A stretch of DNA of 64,000 nucleotides, from the NCBI RefSeq assembly GCF_000701265.1, contig NZ_KL370759.1, positions 477,755 to 541,754 on the forward strand. Direction: 5' to 3'. This document shows, piece after piece, positions 54,090 to 63,945 of the stretch. Below the pieces are notes generated by a model. That model saw only the letters and a program-made list of their open reading frames with translations, ran no database searches and was not told the DNA's origin. Numbering within the stretch: position 1 is the stretch's first letter; the number at the start of each line of letters is the position of its first letter. Made by a program: the position numbers and the translations under genes. This stretch comes from Legionella wadsworthii DSM 21896 = ATCC 33877. GTDB lineage: Bacteria; Pseudomonadota; Gammaproteobacteria; Legionellales; Legionellaceae.

Positions 54090-56510
54090 TTACTCAGAAA
54101 TGTTTTCAGTTTGTAATTTCTGAGCTTTTGAGCGAACGCAAGTCCTTTCATCCAATATTAATTCAATCATTTGATTATAAACAACTATCCTGTTGTGTAA
54201 ATTATAAAATTCAACTAATTTAACGTAGCATTCTTGAGGTGTAATCTCTATTTCGTAGCGGTTTTGCTGGAAAACGATTGAAAATTTTAATCGGGATATC
54301 CAATCGGGCAGTTTTGGGTCAAGAGTTAATATTCCTTTGGTAATTTTAAGGCCAGTATAGTCTTTAAATAAAACTGAAATAGTTGCTGTCATAACGCCTA
54401 AATGAATACCCTCTTGAGTGGTTCCACCTTGTGTATCTTCAATATCACTAACTAAAGCTTCTTGATAAAGCTCTTTTGCTTTTTGGGGCGAATACTTTAA
54501 AAGGAGGGATGCAAAAGTAATTTTACTTAAAGTGGAGCCATGGGAGGTTCTTTTTAAATAGTAGTCTATAGTATTTTTCTTTATTTCTTCATTATAGGGA
54601 TATCCAAGCTGCAATAAAATTTGTTTCACTTCTTGTTCTTCGAGAAGAAAATACAGCATCAAGGTATCTGGTTGTTTTGCAATTTGATATTGATTGGGAT
54701 CAATGCCTTCGGCTTTTAAAATGCGATCTAGACGTTCTAAATTGGAGTATTTTGCTTTGTAGCGGTTCCAATCAAATTCTTTTAGATTCTCATAACCTTC
54801 AAATTGGCTGATAAGACCTTGATGAAATGGTACAAACATATTTGAAGTGATATGTTTCCATTTGCTGATTTCCAAATCGGTAATATTTAAATTTTCAAAT
54901 AAATTTTTGATAAATTTTTTACTTAGAATTTTGGTTAATTCAAGCGCTTTTTCTAAAGCCCATACGGTCATTATATTTGTGTAACTGTTATTTTTTAGAC
55001 CTTGAGAAGTAGAGTAGGGATGACTCTCATGATATTCATCAGGCCCCATTACGCCAATGATTTCATATTGGTTTTTTATCGGGTTGAATGTGGTGATGCT
55101 ACACAGAAATTTGGCGATTTCAAAAATTATCTCGGCACCATATTCAATCATAAAACTGATGTCTTTGGTTATTTGATAATAATTCCATATATTATAAATA
55201 ATTGCTAAATTGACGTGGCGTTGATTGTGGCTATTATCTGGTCCCCAAGTCGAAGATTGAGGGTTTAAATGGAACTTTTGTGTTTCTTCCTCACCATTAC
55301 TCGAGCTTTGCCAAGGAAACATTGCACCTTTAAATCCATTCTCTTGTGCCAACATTCTCGCAGCATCTAAGCGATAATACCGATACATGAGCAGTGAACG
55401 TGCTATATCTGGAAATTGATAGAAGAAAAAGGGTAAAATATAGAGCTCGTCCCAAAATACATGTCCCCGATAAGCTTCTCCGTGCAAGCCTCGAGCAGGA
55501 GCCCCATAGTCAATGGATTTGCTGTGTTTGGATATTGATTGAAGCGTATGGAAGATATGTAGGCGAATTAATCGTTGTTCACCATTTTTTGAATCCATTT
55601 CAATGTCGGATTGCTCCCATAAGTGTCTCCATGAGCGCTTATGCTCCCTCAATAGCTCCTTAAAAGAGGGTGCTTTGGTAATGAGTTTCTTAGCTTCATA
55701 CAAATTTTCATGAATCGCACGATCTTTAGAGTAAAAAAGGCTTAACAACTTGTGAATACTTACTTTTTCAAAAGGTTTAATTTCTAATTCAAAACATTGA
55801 TGAATATTTTGCTCTTCTTCGATTATTGTAGAATGACAGGTTAATTTTTTATTATTCTGGAAAATTTCTGTTTTTATCACTTCTGAAATTTCAATATGCG
55901 ATGTTTTTGTTCTTGTTTGGAGAAATAGATATTCTTCTGAGAAGTGGCCTAAATTTAATATCTCAAGGTGGTGATTGTTTAATTCACGATAGCGTTGCAC
56001 CCCATTATTATGAACAGAACCCATAATAGAAGAACGGATCAGAATTTTTCCTTGCCAATTATGTGCGGTAATAGAGTAGCGTAGTGCTGCTATATGTTTA
56101 TTATGTTGGCTAACAAAGCGGAGGCTGTTTACCGTGAAGATCCTCTCCTCTTTATCTTTAAATGTGATCGTTCTTTTAGTCATTCCATTCTTGAGATGCA
56201 GAATTTCCCGATAAGATAAAATGTCCATATCGCTTACATCTACCCAATCTTCATCATTAATTTTGAATGTAACAGGCAGCCAATTCGGCAGATTTACTAA
56301 ATCTTCATTAATGAGTTCTTTCTCAACAATTTTACTGGTTGAGCGGTTATAGACTCCTGCTAAATATGTTCCAGGATAATGGATGTCAGAAACCGAATCT
56401 TCATGTGCTCCCCTTGTTGCAAAATAACCATTCCCTAAAGTTGAAATTGTCTCTCTTAAACGCACCAAATTGGCGTCAAAACTCCGATGACTGATAATCC
56501 AATGACTCAT
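54090..56510 (-). CDS. GH65 glycoside phosphorylase, probable trehalose phosphorylase
   Basis: An 806-residue GH65 enzyme. The N-terminal beta-sandwich (about 1-270, with GNGYFATRGAHEDS and PGTYLAGVYN) leads to the (alpha/alpha)6 barrel: GLHGEAYRGHVFWDELYILP, GFKGAMFPWQSSSNGEEET, and GVMGPDEYHES with the catalytic general acid E492, then NNSYTNIMTVWAL. Phosphate is bound near GSTLSKITFASLL. GH65 members split trehalose, maltose or kojibiose with phosphate, releasing beta-glucose-1-phosphate with inversion. Because it overlaps a beta-phosphoglucomutase gene by 35 bases and lies among trehalose genes, trehalose phosphorylase is the best guess; kojibiose phosphorylase is an alternative. Confidence 0.88.
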   Translation of the reverse strand: MSHWIISHRSFDANLVRLRETISTLGNGYFATRGAHEDSVSDIHYPGTYLAGVYNRSTSKIVEKELINEDLVNLPNWLPVTFKINDEDWVDVSDMDILSYREILHLKNGMTKRTITFKDKEERIFTVNSLRFVSQHNKHIAALRYSITAHNWQGKILIRSSIMGSVHNNGVQRYRELNNHHLEILNLGHFSEEYLFLQTRTKTSHIEISEVIKTEIFQNNKKLTCHSTIIEEEQNIHQCFELEIKPFEKVSIHKLLSLFYSKDRAIHENLYEAKKLITKAPSFKELLREHKRSWRHLWEQSDIEMDSKNGEQRLIRLHIFHTLQSISKHSKSIDYGAPARGLHGEAYRGHVFWDELYILPFFFYQFPDIARSLLMYRYYRLDAARMLAQENGFKGAMFPWQSSSNGEEETQKFHLNPQSSTWGPDNSHNQRHVNLAIIYNIWNYYQITKDISFMIEYGAEIIFEIAKFLCSITTFNPIKNQYEIIGVMGPDEYHESHPYSTSQGLKNNSYTNIMTVWALEKALELTKILSKKFIKNLFENLNITDLEISKWKHITSNMFVPFHQGLISQFEGYENLKEFDWNRYKAKYSNLERLDRILKAEGIDPNQYQIAKQPDTLMLYFLLEEQEVKQILLQLGYPYNEEIKKNTIDYYLKRTSHGSTLSKITFASLLLKYSPQKAKELYQEALVSDIEDTQGGTTQEGIHLGVMTATISVLFKDYTGLKITKGILTLDPKLPDWISRLKFSIVFQQNRYEIEITPQECYVKLVEFYNLHNRIVVYNQMIELILDERTCVRSKAQKLQTENISE

Positions 56511-58044
56511 AACAAACTTCCTTAAAATTATTTAAATAATTTAAAAATTGCAAAACTTTCTTAGGGGATTTTAAAAAATAACTCGCATGTGTTTTATGAA
56601 ATTCTGAGGTTACTTTGATATTGATGCCTTTAAAACTAAGCTGTTTGAAGGCATCTTCATCGGTAACATCATCGCCAATATAAATGGGAATTAAATTGTT
56701 TTTCATTGTTTTCAATTGATTTAAAATGTTTTCTGCAGCGATACCTTTATTCCATTGAATATTAGGACGTATTTCAAACACTTTTTTTCCATAGTGCCGA
56801 GATAAGTTTGGAAAATTAGTTAAATATTCATCTATTTTATTAGAAATGAACTCATGAGATGCTTCCTCGACCATTCGGTAATGAATGGATAAGGAAAATT
56901 TTTTGTTTTCAATAACACAACCTTCTATGCTTGCTAGCTCTTGTGAGAGGATAGTAAAAATACTTTGAAGATCGTCTACGAACTCATGCCCCATTTGATA
57001 AAACATTTTAGAGTGTTCTGGTCCTTCAAATTCAAGACCATGGTTGCCCGAATAAAATATATTTGGAACATTGATGAGGCGTTTCAAATTGTCCAGTTTT
57101 CTACCACTTATGATCACCGTCCTATATTTTCGAGATAACTCAGAAAGGCATTGAAACATCAGTGGTGGAAGTAATGCATATTCCGGATGATCCACTATAG
57201 GCGTTAAAGTTCCATCGTAATCAAGGAAAATAATCAATTCATTGTCATTTTTAATTAAATTCGAAATCAAAGGAAGCGCATTGAATGCTGATTCCAGAAT
57301 GTTAATTTTGTTATTTAAAATCTTTTGATAAAATAAAATTTGTTTTTTTGATAGATCAGGAAGGATATAATCTGCGCCTAATTCATTAAATTTAGACCTT
57401 AATTTATTTTGTCTGTCTAAAGCAATGACTAGACCAAACTTTCCTTCTTTAGCAGCTTTTACTCCAGCTAGTGCATCTTCAATGACCATGCATTCTTCAG
57501 GGAGTAAATTTAATCTATTTGCAGCTTCTAAAAAAATTGCGGGATTTGGTTTGCCAGGAATACCTAATTCTTGTGCTATTTTTCCATCAACCCGGACTGG
57601 AAATAAATTTTCGATGGTAGCGCTTTTCAATACTTCGAAACAATTTTTACTTGACGAAATAATCGCAATAGCATAATTGTTAATGAGTAAATATTCTATG
57701 AATTCTAATGTATCAGGAAAGCATTTTACTTTTTGCGATGCAAGGTTTGAAAGCAAACATAAGTTTTTTTTATGACAGATATCCTCAATACATTCATCCA
57801 TAGAAGAATACAAATTCTGAATGTCTTTAAAAGTGATTTGGCGAGAATTGATAAAATTAGAGATCCCATCAATACGCGGCATTCCATCTAAATAATTAAA
57901 ATATTCTTCCTCTGTAAAAGGAAGGTAAGATGAGTCAATTTGGAAAAGCAGTTGATCGAGAATTACTTTCCATGCGTTATAATGGGTAACGGCAGTTTGC
58001 GTCACTACACCATCCATATCAAAAATAATGCCTTTTATGGCCAT
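56476..58044 (-). CDS. Fusion of beta-phosphoglucomutase and trehalose-6-phosphate phosphatase
   Basis: A 522-residue two-domain HAD protein. The N-terminal domain starts GIIFDMDGVVTQ (D9, D11), with LPEECMVIEDALAGVKAAK, and matches beta-phosphoglucomutase, which turns beta-glucose-1-phosphate into glucose-6-phosphate. The C-terminal domain (from about residue 265) has IIFLDYDGTLTP (D275, D277), VIISGRK, and IYIGDDVTDEDAF, matching trehalose-6-phosphate phosphatase. The two active sites look intact. So one polypeptide serves both phosphorolytic trehalose breakdown and T6P removal. It is upstream of and overlaps the GH65 gene, so they are coupled. Confidence 0.88.
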   Translation of the reverse strand: MAIKGIIFDMDGVVTQTAVTHYNAWKVILDQLLFQIDSSYLPFTEEEYFNYLDGMPRIDGISNFINSRQITFKDIQNLYSSMDECIEDICHKKNLCLLSNLASQKVKCFPDTLEFIEYLLINNYAIAIISSSKNCFEVLKSATIENLFPVRVDGKIAQELGIPGKPNPAIFLEAANRLNLLPEECMVIEDALAGVKAAKEGKFGLVIALDRQNKLRSKFNELGADYILPDLSKKQILFYQKILNNKINILESAFNALPLISNLIKNDNELIIFLDYDGTLTPIVDHPEYALLPPLMFQCLSELSRKYRTVIISGRKLDNLKRLINVPNIFYSGNHGLEFEGPEHSKMFYQMGHEFVDDLQSIFTILSQELASIEGCVIENKKFSLSIHYRMVEEASHEFISNKIDEYLTNFPNLSRHYGKKVFEIRPNIQWNKGIAAENILNQLKTMKNNLIPIYIGDDVTDEDAFKQLSFKGINIKVTSEFHKTHASYFLKSPKKVLQFLNYLNNFKEVCYESLDYQSSEF

Positions 58045-58732
58045 AAATAGTTTTCCTGAACTTTATTCCAGTTTTTTAGATTAGTTGGGAACGGAAATTA
58101 TAACTATTAAAAAAAGTCTTAAAATGAATAAGATAATCCTTCATATCCATACTCATAATTAGTTAATTACACTAAGGAAATACATTATAGAGGTCTCGAA
58201 TTCCTCCAAATTTACTCAATCTGGAATCTGAACTGTCAGGGGTTTACTTAAGGAATTTACAGGTCTGTGAAGCTACTTTTTGTATAAGATGCCGTTACAC
58301 CTTTCAATTTGAGTGGATAATCAATCTTATTTATATTCTGCTGAAAATTGAAATTAACCTCGAAATTCAACCTGTAAATGAATCTTGCTTTAAAATAATG
58401 GCGGTATTTATTTTATATTTGAAATAAAGTATAGGAGGAGGAACAAAGCAAGAAACCAAACTTTGGTGATGGGCAAATAACATATTTAAAGCCTGTAACA
58501 GAGGAGCAGGGAAATTTTTTTGTGTTTTCTTGCTGCTCTATATATTAAACAGTTAGATCAAAAAATATTTCTAAATCTTATTCAAATCGATGAAAACAAT
58601 AAAAATATAATAAGAAGTAATAAATCCTATTAAGGTAACTCCTTAAGGCTATTACTTTTTTTCTATTGTATTCTTTTTTATTTAATAAGTGCTTGTCGAA
58701 CTTATTCTTTTTGACCTCTCTTAAGAACAACA
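58045..58732. other. 688-base intergenic region before glgE
   Basis: AT-rich space between the divergent phosphatase-fusion and glgE genes, where both promoters must lie. I see no gene I can defend. One plus-strand frame (58435-58548) is open for 37 codons with GGAGG nearby but no start codon (KKPNFGDGQITYLKPVT, EEQGNFFVFSCC), perhaps a remnant. A weak hairpin TTAAGG / CCTTAA at 58630-58646 is followed by a T-run. Confidence 0.35.
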
Positions 58733-60685
58733 ATGATAAAAGAACAAATTAATGGATTGAAAAAGGTTTGGATTAATCATATTTATCCAGAAATCGATGA
58801 AGGGGCATTTCCTGTCAAACGTATCATAGGAGATGAAATTACTGTTTCAGCTGATATTTTCTGTGACGGTATTGATGAAATAGTTGCAGTGTTACATTTT
58901 AAGCATCAGTCGGAAAAGAATATTAAAAAAATCTATTTTCTTCCTTTAGGTAATGATCGATGGGAAACTCAATTTCAAGCCACCAAATTAGGTGTTTATA
59001 CGTATTCATTACATGCATGGACCAGCGATTTTTTAACCTGGAGAAACAGATTTTTAAAAAAATTAGAGTTTAAAGAAGACATCGATATCGAAAAAAGGAT
59101 AGGGGAAAATTTACTCAGAAAATCCTGTGAAAAAAATCCAAATCCTATCGTAGAAGAAATTATTAAAAAACTTTATGACTTAAAGAGTAAAGCCCAACTA
59201 AGAAAATTACTTACAAATCAAAAATTGGAATTATGGATGAATGAAAATCTTCAACCAGATTTCGTGAGCGATTCTAAAAATCTAACTCTTGTCATCGATC
59301 CAATTAAGGCAAGATTTAGTACATGGTACGAGGCATTTCCTCGTTCTTTGTCACCTGATCCGATGCAACATGGAACTTTTCAGGATGTGATTAATTATTT
59401 GCCTAAATTGCAGAAAATGGGCTTCGATGTACTTTATTTGCCTCCAATCCACCCTATTGGAATCAGCAATAGAAAAGGTGCAAACAATAGCCCTAAAGCC
59501 GGCGTTAAAGATCCAGGTAGCCCGTGGGCAATTGGTTCAAAAGAAGGAGGGCATAAAAGCATTCTACCCGAATTAGGCTCAATTAAAGATTTTCGTTTAT
59601 TAATAAAGAAAGCTCGGGAACATCATATCGATATCGCCCTTGATTTTGCGATCCAGTGCAGTCCAGATCACCCTTATTTAAATGAGCACCCGGATTGGTT
59701 TAAACATCGTCCGGATGGAACTTTGCAATACGCTGAAAACCCTCCCAAAAAATATCAGGATATTTATCCTTTAAATTTTGCCTCTAAAGAATGGCCGTTA
59801 ATGTGGGAAGAGTTAAAATCAATTGTCGCGTTTTGGGTAAAAGAAGGGGTAACCCTGTTCAGAGTAGATAACCCACATACAAAACCCTTTATTTTCTGGC
59901 AGTGGTTAATCAATGAAATTAAATCAAAAAATCCTGAGGTATTGTTTTTAGCTGAAGCATTTACACGCCCCAAAGTGATGCAACATTTAGCTAAATGCGG
60001 TTTTTCACAATCCTATACCTATTTTACATGGCGTAATACAAAAGAAGAACTCACCTCGTACTTAACAGAATTAATCTCGACTCCTTTAATTGACTATTTC
60101 CGTCCCAACTTTTGGGTAAATACTCCGGATATATTAACAGAGGTATTACAAAAAGGCGGCCGTCCTGCCTTTATTATTCGTTTGATATTGGCAGCAACTT
60201 TAAGCGCCAATTATGGAATGTTTGGTCCTGCCTATGAAAATTGTATCCGAGAGCCCTTACATGAAGGTTCTGAAGAATATATGGATTCTGAGAAATACCG
60301 AATTGCTTTTTGGAAAGATTCTAAAGAAAATATAAGTGAACTGATTTCCTTAGTGAATGCCATTCGCTATCTGCATCCCTGTTTACAAAATAATAGCTCA
60401 CTCATTTTTTATCCTACGGATAATCCTCAGATTATTTGTTACAGCAAGCATGATTCTTCCAGTAAAGATACACTCCTTATGGTCGTGAATCTTGATTATC
60501 AGTACAAACAATCAGGTTTCATTTCAATTGATTTAAATCTTCTTGGAATCAAAACAAACCCATTTAAAGTGCGTGATTTATTTACTAACGAAATTTATAC
60601 ATGGCAACACGGATCCTGTTATGTAGAACTTGATCCACAAAAAGAGCGGTATGCTCATATTTTACATGTAAAGGATGTACTCTAA
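58733..60685 (+). CDS. glgE: Alpha-1,4-glucan:maltose-1-phosphate maltosyltransferase GlgE
   Basis: A 650-residue GH13_3 enzyme that adds maltosyl units from maltose-1-phosphate to alpha-1,4-glucan. After an N-terminal beta domain come GTFQDVINYLPKLQKMGFDV, YLPPIHPIGISNRKGANN, the substrate segment IALDFAIQCSPDHP, the nucleophile D379 in TLFRVDNPHTKPFIFW, and the acid E408 in FLAEAFTRPKVM. NYGMFGPAYENCI and EKYRIAFW are typical of GlgE. The stop TAATG overlaps the treS-maltokinase start, so they are coupled. Relatives are best known in mycobacteria and streptomycetes. Confidence 0.95.
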   Translation: MIKEQINGLKKVWINHIYPEIDEGAFPVKRIIGDEITVSADIFCDGIDEIVAVLHFKHQSEKNIKKIYFLPLGNDRWETQFQATKLGVYTYSLHAWTSDFLTWRNRFLKKLEFKEDIDIEKRIGENLLRKSCEKNPNPIVEEIIKKLYDLKSKAQLRKLLTNQKLELWMNENLQPDFVSDSKNLTLVIDPIKARFSTWYEAFPRSLSPDPMQHGTFQDVINYLPKLQKMGFDVLYLPPIHPIGISNRKGANNSPKAGVKDPGSPWAIGSKEGGHKSILPELGSIKDFRLLIKKAREHHIDIALDFAIQCSPDHPYLNEHPDWFKHRPDGTLQYAENPPKKYQDIYPLNFASKEWPLMWEELKSIVAFWVKEGVTLFRVDNPHTKPFIFWQWLINEIKSKNPEVLFLAEAFTRPKVMQHLAKCGFSQSYTYFTWRNTKEELTSYLTELISTPLIDYFRPNFWVNTPDILTEVLQKGGRPAFIIRLILAATLSANYGMFGPAYENCIREPLHEGSEEYMDSEKYRIAFWKDSKENISELISLVNAIRYLHPCLQNNSSLIFYPTDNPQIICYSKHDSSSKDTLLMVVNLDYQYKQSGFISIDLNLLGIKTNPFKVRDLFTNEIYTWQHGSCYVELDPQKERYAHILHVKDVL

Positions 60686-63600
60686 TGAATTTAATAAACA
60701 ATCTCTCAGATTGGTACAAAGATGCAATCATTTATCAGGTGCACGTACGAAGTTTCTATGACAGCAATGGAGATGGGATAGGTGATTTTAAAGGATTAAT
60801 GGACAAACTTCCTTATATTGAATTTTTAGGGGTTAATACTATCTGGTTACTGCCTTTTTATCCTTCCCCTTTGAAAGACGAGGGCTATGACATCGCAGAT
60901 TATATGACTGTGAATCCTATATATGGAACACTAAATGATTTCAAAAAATTTTTAAAAGAGGCTCATAAAAGAAACATCAGAGTCATCACCGAATTAGTCA
61001 TCAATCATACATCAAGCCAACATGAATGGTTTAAAAAATCACGTAATGCAAAACCGGGCTCGCCCTGGAGAAATTTCTATGTATGGAGTGATACCCCCGA
61101 TAAATACAGTGAAGCAAGAATTATATTTCGTGATTTTGAAACGTCTAATTGGACTTGGGATTCAACTGCAGATGCTTATTATTGGCATCGTTTTTATTCC
61201 CATCAGCCTGATTTAAATTACGATAATCCCAATGTGCAAAAAGAAATATTCAAAATCGTTGATTTTTGGTTGGGAATGGGAGTTGATGGATTAAGGCTGG
61301 ATGCAATTCCTTATTTATTTCAAAGGGAGGGCACCAATTGCGAGAATCTTCCAGAAACACATCAATTTTTAAAAAAACTCAATGCACATATACAAAATAA
61401 ATTCAAAAATAAATTTCTTTTGGCGGAAGCAAATCAATGGCCAGAAGATGCAGTAAAGTATTTTGGTGATGGGGATGAGTGCCAAATGGCATTTCATTTC
61501 CCATTAATGCCAAGGATGTATATGTCTGTGCAAATGGAAGATCGCTTCCCTATTATAGACATTATGGAACAAACCCCGACCCTTCCTGAACCATGCCAAT
61601 GGGCAATATTTTTAAGAAATCATGATGAATTAACTTTGGAAATGGTCACTGATGAAGAACGGGATTTTATGTATCGCATGTATACTAACGATCCCAAAAT
61701 GCGAATTAATTTAGGAATTAGGCGTCGGCTTGCTCCTTTAATGTCCGGAGATAGAAGAAAAATAGAATTGTTAAATGCTTTTTTATTTTCTATGCCAGGT
61801 ACCCCCGTTATTTATTATGGCGATGAAATCGGCATGGGCGATAATTTTTATCTTGGGGATAGAAATGGTGTAAGAACACCGATGCAATGGTCTAATGACA
61901 GTAATGCGGGCTTCTCTGAGGCTAACCCTCAAAAACTATACTTACCTGTTATTATTGATCCCGAATACAACTATCAAGCTGTCAATGTCAAATTACAAGA
62001 AGGTAATTCTCAATCATTATTGTGCTGGATGAAAAAACTCATCGAGCTTAGAAGCGCATATACTGCATTTAGCCGAGGGAGTATTGAATTTTTATATCCT
62101 AATAATTCAAAGGTTATTGCCTTTTATCGAATTCATAACGAACAAAAAATATTGGTGCTCATCAATTTATCTCGTCATACGCAAAATTTTAATCTGGATC
62201 TCTCACAGTTCGTTAATCATCCACTTATAGAAGCTTTTGGAAAAACAGAATTCCCTACGATTACAGAAAATCCTTATTTTTTTATATTGTCCCCTTATGG
62301 ATTTTTATGGTTGGAAATAGGAGAAAAATCCAAGGTTCCTGAAAGTTTGAATTTAAAAGACAGAATACTCAATATAAAAGACAAATGGAGTGAAATCCTA
62401 TCAGGCTCTAACCGTAAAAAATTAGAAGGCTTGTTACTGGATTACATTCCCACATGCAGGTGGTACCGATCCAAGAGTAATTTAATTTCCAAAGTAAAAA
62501 TTATGGATGAGATTTTATTTAAAAATCATAAAAATCCTATATATTTTCTTCTATTAGAAATTGATTATATCAACAAACATTCAGAAGATTATTTTTTATT
62601 TTTAACTTCTGAAGTTGGAGAGGACTTTACTGAAAAAGCAATTTGTCAATTAATTGACAGAAAGGGACAACAAACTTTTTTAATTGATGCCTTGTATAGT
62701 ACAAATGCTAGCATGCACTTATTTCATTTTTTCCGATCCAATAAAACAATTCAGGGAACTGTAGGTTCCATTGCAGTCAATACCACGCGTTATAAAGAAA
62801 TTTTAAATAAAAAAGAAGATGTAATTATAAAACCTCTAGATAAAGAACAGTCTAATACATCGCTTTTGTATGGGGATACCGCTCTTTTGAAAATGTATCG
62901 TCTTTCTGAAAAAGGGATTAATCCAGAAGTAGAAATAAATGAATTTCTTCTGAGTAACAATAAATATATCTCGCCTAAATTAGCAGTGACCATTAATTAT
63001 ATTAACAAGCAAAATATATCAACCGCGGGAATCATTCAAGAGTATATTCCTAACGAAGGAGATGGCTGGAATTATAGTTTAAATATTATTTCTAATATTT
63101 GTGAAAATTTTAAAAGTTTCGATTTATTTCAAAATAAAAAAGAAGTGGTATTTCCCTGGATAAAAATTAGCGATCCTCTTCCGAAAAAGATTTTAGACTC
63201 ATTAGATATTTACGCACACGCTGTAAAAATCATTGCACAAAAAACAGCCCAGATGCACTTGGCATTGATGGGTAATGCTTCCAATAAAGCATTCGAAGCA
63301 GAAAATTACACACTCTTTGATCAGCGAAGTTTATATCAATCCCTGAGAAGTGTGATTGTCAAAACATCTAAACTGGTCTCTGCCAAATCACTGAGTATAA
63401 ATGGGGAAATGCAAAAAAAACTGGACTTTTTCTTCAGTAACAAAAATAAGTTATTCAATAATTTGGAATATCTTCTTTCTAAAAAATTAGGGGGGAAAAA
63501 AATACGGTGTCATGGAGATTTTCATCTTGGGCAGACTTTGTATACCGGTGACGACTTTATCATTATTGATTATGAGGGTGAACCATGCAGGCCATTATCG

Positions 63601-63945
63601 GAACGTAAAATAAAATATCCCCCATTAAAAGATTTGGCGAGCATGTTACGTTCCTTTCATTATGCGATTTATACTGTGCTTAATGAGAATATGCTTATCT
63701 CATCTTCTTTTGATCCGGAAATATGGTATAGCTGGATTTGCAATATATTTATTCAGACCTATCTTGATTACCCTGAAGTTCGCTCATTATTACCTTCTGA
63801 AAATGAATTTTTTTCGCTGCTCCTCAAAGCTTATATGCTAGAGAAAGTATTCTACGAAATAAATTATGAAATAAACAATCGACCTGATTGGGTCCACGTA
63901 CCTTGTATGGGTTTATTGAACCTTATGGGAGATAACCCATTATGA
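60685..63945 (+). CDS. treS: Fused trehalose synthase and maltokinase
   Basis: A 1086-residue fusion. The TreS part (1 to about 550) begins DWYKDAIIYQVHVRSFYDSN and contains LVINHTSSQHEWF, the nucleophile D206 in GVDGLRLDAIPYLF, LLAEANQWPEDA, and FLRNHDELTLEM; it interconverts trehalose and maltose. The maltokinase part (about 590-1086) is an aminoglycoside-kinase-like domain with PTCRWYRSKS, the catalytic loop IRCHGDFHLGQTLYTGDDF (H943, D945) and the metal-binding D962 in IIDYEGEP; it makes maltose-1-phosphate. This feeds GlgE directly. The start shares one base with the glgE stop. Confidence 0.95.
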   Translation: MNLINNLSDWYKDAIIYQVHVRSFYDSNGDGIGDFKGLMDKLPYIEFLGVNTIWLLPFYPSPLKDEGYDIADYMTVNPIYGTLNDFKKFLKEAHKRNIRVITELVINHTSSQHEWFKKSRNAKPGSPWRNFYVWSDTPDKYSEARIIFRDFETSNWTWDSTADAYYWHRFYSHQPDLNYDNPNVQKEIFKIVDFWLGMGVDGLRLDAIPYLFQREGTNCENLPETHQFLKKLNAHIQNKFKNKFLLAEANQWPEDAVKYFGDGDECQMAFHFPLMPRMYMSVQMEDRFPIIDIMEQTPTLPEPCQWAIFLRNHDELTLEMVTDEERDFMYRMYTNDPKMRINLGIRRRLAPLMSGDRRKIELLNAFLFSMPGTPVIYYGDEIGMGDNFYLGDRNGVRTPMQWSNDSNAGFSEANPQKLYLPVIIDPEYNYQAVNVKLQEGNSQSLLCWMKKLIELRSAYTAFSRGSIEFLYPNNSKVIAFYRIHNEQKILVLINLSRHTQNFNLDLSQFVNHPLIEAFGKTEFPTITENPYFFILSPYGFLWLEIGEKSKVPESLNLKDRILNIKDKWSEILSGSNRKKLEGLLLDYIPTCRWYRSKSNLISKVKIMDEILFKNHKNPIYFLLLEIDYINKHSEDYFLFLTSEVGEDFTEKAICQLIDRKGQQTFLIDALYSTNASMHLFHFFRSNKTIQGTVGSIAVNTTRYKEILNKKEDVIIKPLDKEQSNTSLLYGDTALLKMYRLSEKGINPEVEINEFLLSNNKYISPKLAVTINYINKQNISTAGIIQEYIPNEGDGWNYSLNIISNICENFKSFDLFQNKKEVVFPWIKISDPLPKKILDSLDIYAHAVKIIAQKTAQMHLALMGNASNKAFEAENYTLFDQRSLYQSLRSVIVKTSKLVSAKSLSINGEMQKKLDFFFSNKNKLFNNLEYLLSKKLGGKKIRCHGDFHLGQTLYTGDDFIIIDYEGEPCRPLSERKIKYPPLKDLASMLRSFHYAIYTVLNENMLISSSFDPEIWYSWICNIFIQTYLDYPEVRSLLPSENEFFSLLLKAYMLEKVFYEINYEINNRPDWVHVPCMGLLNLMGDNPL

